A DNA stretch of 64,000 bases from CAWCDJ01 sp963836015 (GTDB lineage: Bacteria; Acidobacteriota; Terriglobia; Bryobacterales; Bryobacteraceae), in assembly GCA_963836015.1 (NCBI GenBank), contig CAWIIF010000004.1, positions 62,001 through 126,000 on the forward strand, given 5' to 3'. The notes beneath the pieces were generated by a model, which was not told where the DNA came from, did no database searches, and saw nothing but the letters and a program-made list of their open reading frames with translations. Positions 8,795 to 15,555 of the stretch are shown here, in pieces. The translations under genes and the position numbers were made by a program. Position 1 is the stretch's first letter. Every line of letters starts with the position of its first letter.

Positions 8795-11254
8795 ATGATT
8801 GGGCGCTGGCTGGAAGGCGGCTGGCAGGACCTTCGATTTGCGGCCCGCCTTCTCAGGAAGAGGCCCGGTGTGACCATCGTCGCCGCGATCACGCTGGCTC
8901 TCGGTACGGGCGCGACAGCCGCGGTTTTCAGCATCGTCGAGGCGGTGCTCCTACGGCCGCTGCCATACCGGGACCCGGGCCGGCTGGTGGCCATCTGGGA
9001 CCGGGGCCTTCGGGAGAAGGGACTCGAAAAAGTATTTGCGCCCTACACGGATTACGAAGTATGGAGCCGGCGGGCCGGTTCTTTCGAAAGCATCGCCGCG
9101 GCCACCTGGGCCTATTCGCCCACGCGCGTCTGGACCGGGCGCGGACCCGCCAAGGAACTGCTGATCATTCCGGCGAGTGCGACGTTCTTCGATACTCTGG
9201 GGGTTCATGCCGCACTGGGCCGCACTTTCACCCGTGGCGATGAAGGGCACGGGTGCGCGGTGGTGCTGTCTCACGCCTTTTGGTCTACATCGCTGGGCGC
9301 GGACCGCTCGATTGCCGGTCAAAGCCTGACGCTGGACCGGCGCGCGTGCGCGGTCCTCGGCGTGATGCCTTCGAGCTTCAGCTTCTACCCGCCCGCGACG
9401 CAAGGGTGGATCCTGCTCGGGCCGGATTTCCAGCCGCCCCGCGAAACGGCGACGGTCGGCATCTTCGCGCGACTCAAACCGGGCGTGACGCGAGAGCGCG
9501 CCCAAGCCGAGGTGACCGCTCTCCATCACGCCTCTCACCCGGGCGGATTCTGGCACGACTTCGAACCCGCGGTGTACGATCTGCACGGGGAGTTCACGTT
9601 TCTGGCAAGCCGCACACTGCGCGTGACACTGCTGGTGGCTTTCTCCTCTGTGCTCCTGGTATTGCTGATTGCGGCCCTGAACGTGGCCAACCTTCTGCTG
9701 GCGCGATTGGCGGAACGGCAGCGGGAGTTCGCGGTGCGCGCCGCACTGGGCTCCGGGAAGGCCCGGCTGGTGCGGCAGGTGCTCACGGAGAGCCTTTTGC
9801 TTTCGGCGATCGGGACCTCCGCGGGAATCCTGATTGCGTGCGCCGCAATCCGCTATTTCCGGTATGCCAGCCCTATCGAGGTGACGGCGGGAGCGGACGT
9901 ACGCATCAATGTGCCGGTCCTGCTGTTCACGGCCGGCGTGTCGATTGCGACGACCGTCTTCTTCGGATTGTTTCCGGCCGCCGGCGCATCCCGCATGGAC
10001 GTGTCGGAGCGATTGAAGGCAGCGGGCAGGGGAACCGCCGGCGGGGGATTGCGGCGCCGAACGGCGGCGACCATGGTTGCGCTGGAGATGGGGCTCTCGT
10101 TCGTCTTACTGGTGGGGGCAGGGCTGCTGCTGCGCAGCGCGCTGCGGATGGGTTCCGAGAATCTCGGCTACAATCCGGTCGGCCTGTTTCAGACACGCGC
10201 GATTCTGCCGATGCCCCGCTATCGGGAGCCGGCGCGCCGCACGCAGTTCTACGATACCTTGCTGGAGCGACTGAACCACGTCAACGGCGTTGCGGGCGTG
10301 GCGCTGACATCGAGAGTGCCGCCTTACGCCGTCGATGGTGGAACCGATGCTCTCGAAATCCAAGGCCGTCCCGTGCCGGCGGGCTTCGAACCTCACGACG
10401 TGGGCTCGAACACGGTCAGTCCCGGATTCTTTGGGGTCGCGGGTGTTCCGCTGCTTCAAGGTCGAGGCCTGGATCCCACGGATCGGGACGGTTCAGCGCC
10501 GGTGGCGCTCGTCAATCAAGCGCTGGTCCGGGAATATTTTCCCGATGGTGACGCCCTGGGGAAACAGGTTCGCATCGCCAGGGCGGCCAACGAGGCCATG
10601 CCGTGGCTGACGATCGTGGGGGTAGTGGGCAATCTGAAGCACACGGAGCTGATGAACGAAATGAGCTGGATCGCAACGCCGATCCTGTACCGCCCGCTGG
10701 CGCAGGTGTCGCCGGCGCGCATCGAGATTGCGGTGCGAGCAGCCCCCGGCGCGCCGTCGCTGGAACACGAAATTCAACAGCAGATCTCGGCCCTGGACGG
10801 CTCGATCCCCGTGAACGATGTGGGGGCGGTGGAAACAGGGATTGCGAAAGTCCTGGCCTATCCGCGGTTCCGGGCCGTGGTCCTGGGATTTTTCGCGATA
10901 TCGGCTCTACTGCTTTCGGCGGTCGGTCTTCACGGAGTCCTCTCGCAATTGGTGGCGCAGCGCACGGCGGAGTTCGGGATTCGCAAGGCCGTGGGCGCCC
11001 AGGAGCGGGACCTGCTGCTTCTGGTCGGCCGCCAGGGCGGGACACCGGTCGTGCTGGGGATGATCGCGGGGCTCGCCGCCACGCTGGCATTGAGCCGGCT
11101 TCTGACGAGGCTGCTTTATGGAATCCGGCCTGCCGATCCGGAAGTGCTGATCGGGATCTCGGCATTGTTCCTGGGCATCGCCGCCATCGCGATTGTCCTC
11201 CCAGCCCGGCGGGCATCGCGGGTTGACCCGATGGCGGCTTTGCGCGACGAGTAG
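8795..11254 (+). CDS. ADOP-type ABC permease (MacB/FtsX family)
   Basis: An 819-residue orphan permease with the duplicated MacB_PCD-FtsX layout. It begins with WQDLRFAARLLRKRPGVT and the first membrane helix containing ALGTGATAAVFSIVEAVLLR, the ADOP hallmark. A periplasmic domain follows, then three helices (with NVANLLLARLAERQREFAVR), a second membrane/periplasmic unit from about 425, and a final three-helix bundle with TAEFGIRKAVGAQERDLL and ending DPMAALRDE. A good GGGAGG ribosome-binding site lies 7 bases before the ATG; upstream open frame is not part of the gene. It lacks the N-terminal DELDEELRFHLE extension of the 21.2-kb paralog. No ATPase gene is nearby. Members are assumed to act in export or envelope stress, but the role of ADOPs is not established. 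Confidence 0.85.
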   Translation: MIGRWLEGGWQDLRFAARLLRKRPGVTIVAAITLALGTGATAAVFSIVEAVLLRPLPYRDPGRLVAIWDRGLREKGLEKVFAPYTDYEVWSRRAGSFESIAAATWAYSPTRVWTGRGPAKELLIIPASATFFDTLGVHAALGRTFTRGDEGHGCAVVLSHAFWSTSLGADRSIAGQSLTLDRRACAVLGVMPSSFSFYPPATQGWILLGPDFQPPRETATVGIFARLKPGVTRERAQAEVTALHHASHPGGFWHDFEPAVYDLHGEFTFLASRTLRVTLLVAFSSVLLVLLIAALNVANLLLARLAERQREFAVRAALGSGKARLVRQVLTESLLLSAIGTSAGILIACAAIRYFRYASPIEVTAGADVRINVPVLLFTAGVSIATTVFFGLFPAAGASRMDVSERLKAAGRGTAGGGLRRRTAATMVALEMGLSFVLLVGAGLLLRSALRMGSENLGYNPVGLFQTRAILPMPRYREPARRTQFYDTLLERLNHVNGVAGVALTSRVPPYAVDGGTDALEIQGRPVPAGFEPHDVGSNTVSPGFFGVAGVPLLQGRGLDPTDRDGSAPVALVNQALVREYFPDGDALGKQVRIARAANEAMPWLTIVGVVGNLKHTELMNEMSWIATPILYRPLAQVSPARIEIAVRAAPGAPSLEHEIQQQISALDGSIPVNDVGAVETGIAKVLAYPRFRAVVLGFFAISALLLSAVGLHGVLSQLVAQRTAEFGIRKAVGAQERDLLLLVGRQGGTPVVLGMIAGLAATLALSRLLTRLLYGIRPADPEVLIGISALFLGIAAIAIVLPARRASRVDPMAALRDE

Positions 11255-11276
11255 GGATCGCGAGAGGCTTTGCCGG

Positions 11277-12128
11277 CTATTGCGGACCACCGGCCGAAGG
11301 CGGTGCGCGGCGAGGGGGGCGGGGAGGGGCCACGTAGTCCACGAGCTGATCCACGGGCTTGTTCCCGGCCCACGCGATGCCGCGGAGCAACATCCGTTGA
11401 ACCTGATAATTGGCGTAGTTGGCGTAGGTGTGGCCCTGCATCCACACGAACGCCCGAGCCAGCGAACCGCCGGGGAGCGTGTGCTCGTAGGTCCAGATCT
11501 GCGGCACGACTTCGCCCTTGTGATCGCCGGCGCTATGAGTCGGCGGGATCTCCGCGGTCGCCAGGATGTGGATTCCGGGATCCTTCGCCCAGGTCATCTT
11601 GAAGAACGCTTCATCCCAGATCGTGATATCGGACATGTCCTTCATGATGGGGCTCTCTTTGTCGACGACGGCATAGTGGATGGGCGCATCCAGGGTGTAA
11701 TTCACCTCGCCGTGCTTCTTGGCGCCGCCCACGAGGGTCGCGAAATAAGCGGGGTCGGGGCCGCACAGGGAGTCGTGCAGACTGACCAGGCCGCCGCCCC
11801 GTTTGACGAACGCCTCGAGCGCGATTTTCTCGCTGTCACTCAGATAGGCTGCGTCGCCTTTGTAAATGACGACGACATCGGTGTGTTCCAGGTCAGCGCC
11901 GGCGGGGGGATGTAAAGCGCCATCGACGACGGCCCCATGCTCAGTCAGAATCTTGCTCCAATCCGCAAGAAACTGCGGGTAGTCATGCTGTCCCGGCATG
12001 TGGGACTTGAGGCCGCCCCAGATGTAGATGTGCATCCCGGCGGGGTTCTGGCCCGGCGGCAGCGGGGCATTGCCAGTCTGCGCCCAGGCGCCTTGCAGGG
12101 ACAGTAGCAACCAAGCGATGAGCGCCAT
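11277..12128 (-). CDS. ThuA-domain (glutamine-amidotransferase-like) secreted protein
   Basis: A 283-residue protein with a signal peptide (MALIAWLLLSLQGAWAQ). The ThuA-like Rossmann-type fold is suggested by VVVIYKGDAAYLSDSEK, then AFVKRGGGLVSLHDSLCG, VGGAKKHGEVNYTLD, and the C-terminal WTYEHTLPGGSLARAFVWMQ and NYQVQRMLLRGIAWAGNK. ThuA proteins are linked to trehalose and other sugar utilisation, but a catalytic role is unproven. The Cys in SLCG occupies a position like the nucleophile in the wider class I amidotransferase superfamily. The tail is Pro/Arg-rich. The ATG at 12128 is chosen because the open frame further upstream is only the translation of a 45-bp tandem repeat. Convergent with the ADOP gene, 22 bp apart. 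Confidence 0.75.
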   Translation of the reverse strand: MALIAWLLLSLQGAWAQTGNAPLPPGQNPAGMHIYIWGGLKSHMPGQHDYPQFLADWSKILTEHGAVVDGALHPPAGADLEHTDVVVIYKGDAAYLSDSEKIALEAFVKRGGGLVSLHDSLCGPDPAYFATLVGGAKKHGEVNYTLDAPIHYAVVDKESPIMKDMSDITIWDEAFFKMTWAKDPGIHILATAEIPPTHSAGDHKGEVVPQIWTYEHTLPGGSLARAFVWMQGHTYANYANYQVQRMLLRGIAWAGNKPVDQLVDYVAPPRPPRRAPPSAGGPQ

Positions 12129-12274
12129 GCGCAGGATCCTGCTCGTTGAAAAGTTGTCTCGTCTGCTTCTCACAGGTGACCCCCTCGGTGGTCGAACATT
12201 GATGTTATGCCAACCAAGCGTAGTGCGCCAGTGGGGGGTGTGGTGGAGGGGGGATTTGCGCAAAGGGGCAAACT

Positions 12275-12430
12275 GGGTACAGGCACGAATTTCGCAAGTG
12301 CGGCGAAATTCGATGCCAGTCCCCACTTTGCGCGGTTCGCAAGTGCGGCGAAATTCGATGCCAGTCCCCACTTTGCGCGGTTCGCAAGTGCGGCGAAATT
12401 CGATGCCAGTCCCCACTTTGCGCGGTTCGC
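12275..12430. repeat. 45-bp tandem repeat (three copies) with a palindromic edge
   Basis: Three identical 45-base units occupy 12291-12335, 12336-12380 and 12381-12425, each starting TTCGCAAGTGCGGCGAAATT and containing ATGCCAGTCCCCACTTTG, followed by a partial TTCGC. Just before them, 12275-12295 (GGGTACAGGCACGAATTTCG plus C) is an imperfect inverted copy of the GCGAAATTCGATGCCAGTCC part, so the first unit forms a hairpin. The array fills most of the 306-bp gap between the ThuA-like and phosphoesterase genes. Being divisible by three, it keeps a long frame open, which should not be read as coding. Confidence 0.85.
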
Positions 12431-12434
12431 TGGG

Positions 12435-13154
12435 TTAGGGCAGTTGGGGGGTGGCGGCCTCGAGGGTCTTCGCGATCCAGGCGGAATGGGGGAGAGCGCT
12501 GGCGGCAAGAGCATCGATTTCTTTGGCCACGTCATATTCCACTCGCCGGATGGAGGGTTTGGAGTCATCCAGCAGGAGGTATGCGGCGCGGCGATCGCCG
12601 TCGTAGGAGAGACTTACGCTGCCGCTGTTGGCGACCACCAGTCCCGGAAGATTGCGAATGAAAGACCGATGAATGTGGCCGTAGACGGCAACGGGGCGGG
12701 AAAGGGGGGCGTAAACGGACTCCAACTCGGCATCGGCGGCTTCCGGGCCGGGGGAGCGCCAGGTACTTCGCGGGCCGGCATGCACCAGCGCCATCGAATC
12801 GTGAAGCTGAACGAGGGGCAGGCCGCGCAGCCAGGCGAGCCTCTCTTCTCCCAATCGTTCACGAGTGGCCGCGGCCATCTCCCGGATCACGGTAAGGAGG
12901 GGCTGCATCTGGGGCGTTTGAGCGGCAAACTCCTCCAGCGACTCGGGCCGGAAGAGCATTTCGTCCGTGTTGCCCAGCACGCCCGGCCAGCCGAGATCGC
13001 GAATACGATCGACCACCTCGGCGGGACTCGATCCGCCGTGCGGCAGGTCGCCGCCGTGGAAGATCAGGTCGGGCGCGGTTTGGCGCAGGTCCGCGAGGAC
13101 CGCCTCGAACGCGGTTCGATTCCCGTGGACATCGGATACGACGGCGATGCGCAT
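12435..13154 (-). CDS. metallophosphoesterase (YfcE/MJ0936-like)
   Basis: A 239-residue compact phosphoesterase starting MRIAVVSDVHGNRTAFEAVL, with Asp8 and His10 as first metal ligands, Asp36 in HGGDLPHGG, the GNTDE block near residue 62, HAGPRS and the C-terminal GHIHRSF. All metal-site motifs of the small bacterial phosphodiesterase branch are present, and the C-terminal N-SGSVS-L block is typical of that subgroup. It is probably a soluble cytoplasmic phosphatase or phosphodiesterase; the substrate is not predictable. Start chosen because the conserved beta-strand begins at this Met. It is divergent from the fusion gene at 13274 with about 120 bp between them. Confidence 0.85.
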   Translation of the reverse strand: MRIAVVSDVHGNRTAFEAVLADLRQTAPDLIFHGGDLPHGGSSPAEVVDRIRDLGWPGVLGNTDEMLFRPESLEEFAAQTPQMQPLLTVIREMAAATRERLGEERLAWLRGLPLVQLHDSMALVHAGPRSTWRSPGPEAADAELESVYAPLSRPVAVYGHIHRSFIRNLPGLVVANSGSVSLSYDGDRRAAYLLLDDSKPSIRRVEYDVAKEIDALAASALPHSAWIAKTLEAATPQLP

Positions 13155-13273
13155 GACAGCAATCCGGTGCCTTGGCACTATGATCTCACCGGCCTCGCGA
13201 GATGGCGAGAAGCAAGACCGCAGCGAATTGCTATCATTTACCCCATGAGGAACCTGGAGGCGACGGGGGCGCG

Positions 13274-15553
13274 GTGAATCCACGGCTATTCGTAGTTGCC
13301 GACGTAAGCGGGCCGGATCAATACCACCTGGGCGACGAAGCCATGCTGGAGGCCAATCTCCATGCGCTTCGACAGCTCATCCCCGGCATCGAGTTTACCG
13401 TGCCTTCCGGCGATCCGGCATGGACGAGCAAACGCTACGGTGTGGAGTCGGTCGCCTTCCCGCGGGTTCCGCACGGCCAAACCGCCGAAGGCTGGCTGCG
13501 AAAGATGGCAGACGCCGCGGATGCCGGCAGGCGGTGGACGGACTGGCTTGGCGGCGAGATCACGGAGAGTCTGCGCAACTCGACGGGTGTCCTGATATCG
13601 GGCGGCGGGAACCTGTGCGCGACCTGGCCGGATAAGATTCTGGAACGCGCGGCGATTGTCGAATACGCGCGCGAGGCCGGGATTCCGGCGGCGATGTCGT
13701 GCCAGACGATCGGACCGGCATTGACGCCCGACCAGCGCCGTTTGCTGGGGACGTCGCTGCGCGGGTTGGGATGGCTGGGTGTCCGCGAGGATTCTTCCGC
13801 CGCGCTGGCGTCGGCCCTGGGGGTTTCCGCGGGGCGAATACACAAGCAGTTCGACGACGCCTTCTTCCTGGGCGCGCAAGCCGTGGAAGACGAGCGCGCA
13901 GCGGCATTGCGCGAGGAGCGGCGGCCTTGGATCGTGGTCACGCTGGACGCCTCATTCGGCGCAGCGGAGCGGGAGCAGTCCTTGTCAGTGCTGGCCAGCC
14001 AGTTGGATTCGCTGGCGGATTGTCTGGGCGCGGCGCTGGTCTTCGCCCCGCATGTGGGCGGCAGGGAGACGAGCCACGGACACTGCGATGCTGCCGCGGG
14101 AGAGGCGCTGGCGAAGCGGCTGCGCTCGAAACTTGTGCTGCTCGACCTGTGGCAGCCCCGGGAAGTCCGGTGGCTGGCCGGGAAAGCGGCGATGGTAATT
14201 TCGACGCGGTATCACGGGCTGGTTTTTGCCACTGCCGCGGGGGTCGCGCCGCTGGGGATCTATACCGACGACTATACGCGGAGTAAGCTGCGGGGCGCGC
14301 TGGCGCACGCGGGCATGGAAAGCTGGTGCGTCCCGCTGGCCGAGGCGGACCGCGGGGCACTCCTGGCGTTGGCGATGGAGCTATGGCACCGGAGGAGGGA
14401 GGTGTGCGAACGGCTCGTGCGATTGCGCGGGGAGGCCTGGCCCCAGGAGCAGCAGCGGTGGGGCGAGATCTGCGGAGTGTTGAACCTGAAGCCGCGCGCG
14501 GCGGACCCTCTCCCCGAGCCGGCGGAGATGACCCGGTCCGCTGCGACGTGCCATGCGCGGGAACGGGCGGCGGCGGCCATCGGCGACGAGCAGTGGCGGG
14601 AATACGAGCAGAAGGGCTACCTGCGGCTGGGGAGGGTACTGGACGACGAGGAGTTAGCCGCACTGCAAGAGCGGATCGACGGGATCATGCTGGGCCGCGT
14701 GCGGTATCCCACGCTGCAGATGCAGCTCGATACGGGCGGGGCGTACGAAGACCTGCCGGATCCGGTGGCGGGCCATCCGGAAGCGACGCTGGCATACCGG
14801 AAACTGCAGGGGCTGGAGGCCGATCCGCTGGTGCTGGAGTTCATCCGCCGCGATCTGTTCCGCGAGATTTGCGCCTGGCATTACGGGAAGCACGCCGGCA
14901 TCTCGATCTTCCGGGCGATGGTGATGAACAAGCCCGCCGGCCAGGGAACGTACCTGCCGTGGCACCAGGACGCCGGCGATGTCTGGAAGCTCGACCGGGA
15001 TCCGCTGGTTACCACCTGGATTGCGCTCGATCGAGCGACCCGGATGAACGGGTGCGTGCAGGTCATACCGGGAAGCCACCGGTTGGGGCTGCTGAGTAAG
15101 AACGGGAGTACACTCGGCCCGGAGCACGTCCGGCAGTACTGCCCGGACGGCGCGGCCGAATACCTGGAACTCGAAGCCGGAGAGGGCCTGCTGCTTCACA
15201 ACTGGCTGCTGCATCGAAGCGACATCAACCACACCGACCGTCCGCGCCGGGCTTTGAGCGCGTGCTACATGGACGGAAGGACGCTCAACACCCTGACGGG
15301 CACGCGCTTTCCGATGGTGTTCGGGGACTACGAGGATGTCGATTCTTCATTGCCGTTCCTGCGCTATTTGAAGGAAGACAACCAGCGGCTGCGAGAGACG
15401 GCCATCGAGGCGGAGCGCTACGCGATCAGCCTGCTGGAACACAACCGGCGCCTCGAAGAAGGGTTGGTGAGCGCCATGCGAAGGGTATTGAGGCGCACCA
15501 TCAGCGCCGTGAGGAATTCCGGCGAACCGGCGGCGCCCGGACGCCGGGTGTGA
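13274..15553 (+). CDS. fusion of polysaccharide pyruvyl transferase and phytanoyl-CoA-dioxygenase-like domains
   Basis: A 759-residue two-domain protein. Residues 1 to about 390 form a polysaccharide pyruvyl transferase domain: DQYHLGDEAMLEANLHAL, SGGGNLCATWPDKI, then VISTRYHGLVFA with the characteristic His314. Residues about 440-680 form a PhyH-type Fe(II)/2-oxoglutarate dioxygenase: YEQKGYLRLGRVL, the WHQDAGD metal block (His564, Asp566), and LLHRSDIN with the distal His647. A helical, coiled-coil-like tail follows. The product would transfer a pyruvyl or related group and oxidise a substrate, perhaps on the same glycan, but this is inferred. The GTG start is chosen from the first conserved strand (PRLFVVADVSG); GGAGG lies about 13 bases upstream. 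It is followed two bases later by the glycosyltransferase gene, so the two are probably co-translated. Confidence 0.8.
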   Translation: MNPRLFVVADVSGPDQYHLGDEAMLEANLHALRQLIPGIEFTVPSGDPAWTSKRYGVESVAFPRVPHGQTAEGWLRKMADAADAGRRWTDWLGGEITESLRNSTGVLISGGGNLCATWPDKILERAAIVEYAREAGIPAAMSCQTIGPALTPDQRRLLGTSLRGLGWLGVREDSSAALASALGVSAGRIHKQFDDAFFLGAQAVEDERAAALREERRPWIVVTLDASFGAAEREQSLSVLASQLDSLADCLGAALVFAPHVGGRETSHGHCDAAAGEALAKRLRSKLVLLDLWQPREVRWLAGKAAMVISTRYHGLVFATAAGVAPLGIYTDDYTRSKLRGALAHAGMESWCVPLAEADRGALLALAMELWHRRREVCERLVRLRGEAWPQEQQRWGEICGVLNLKPRAADPLPEPAEMTRSAATCHARERAAAAIGDEQWREYEQKGYLRLGRVLDDEELAALQERIDGIMLGRVRYPTLQMQLDTGGAYEDLPDPVAGHPEATLAYRKLQGLEADPLVLEFIRRDLFREICAWHYGKHAGISIFRAMVMNKPAGQGTYLPWHQDAGDVWKLDRDPLVTTWIALDRATRMNGCVQVIPGSHRLGLLSKNGSTLGPEHVRQYCPDGAAEYLELEAGEGLLLHNWLLHRSDINHTDRPRRALSACYMDGRTLNTLTGTRFPMVFGDYEDVDSSLPFLRYLKEDNQRLRETAIEAERYAISLLEHNRRLEEGLVSAMRRVLRRTISAVRNSGEPAAPGRRV

Positions 15554-15555
15554 GA

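Noticed and set aside
12129..12416. Upstream extension of the ThuA gene with a repeated MGTGIEFRRTCEPRK sequence
   Set aside because: It is the translation of the 45-bp tandem repeat, not protein; the ATG at 12128 begins a proper signal peptide.
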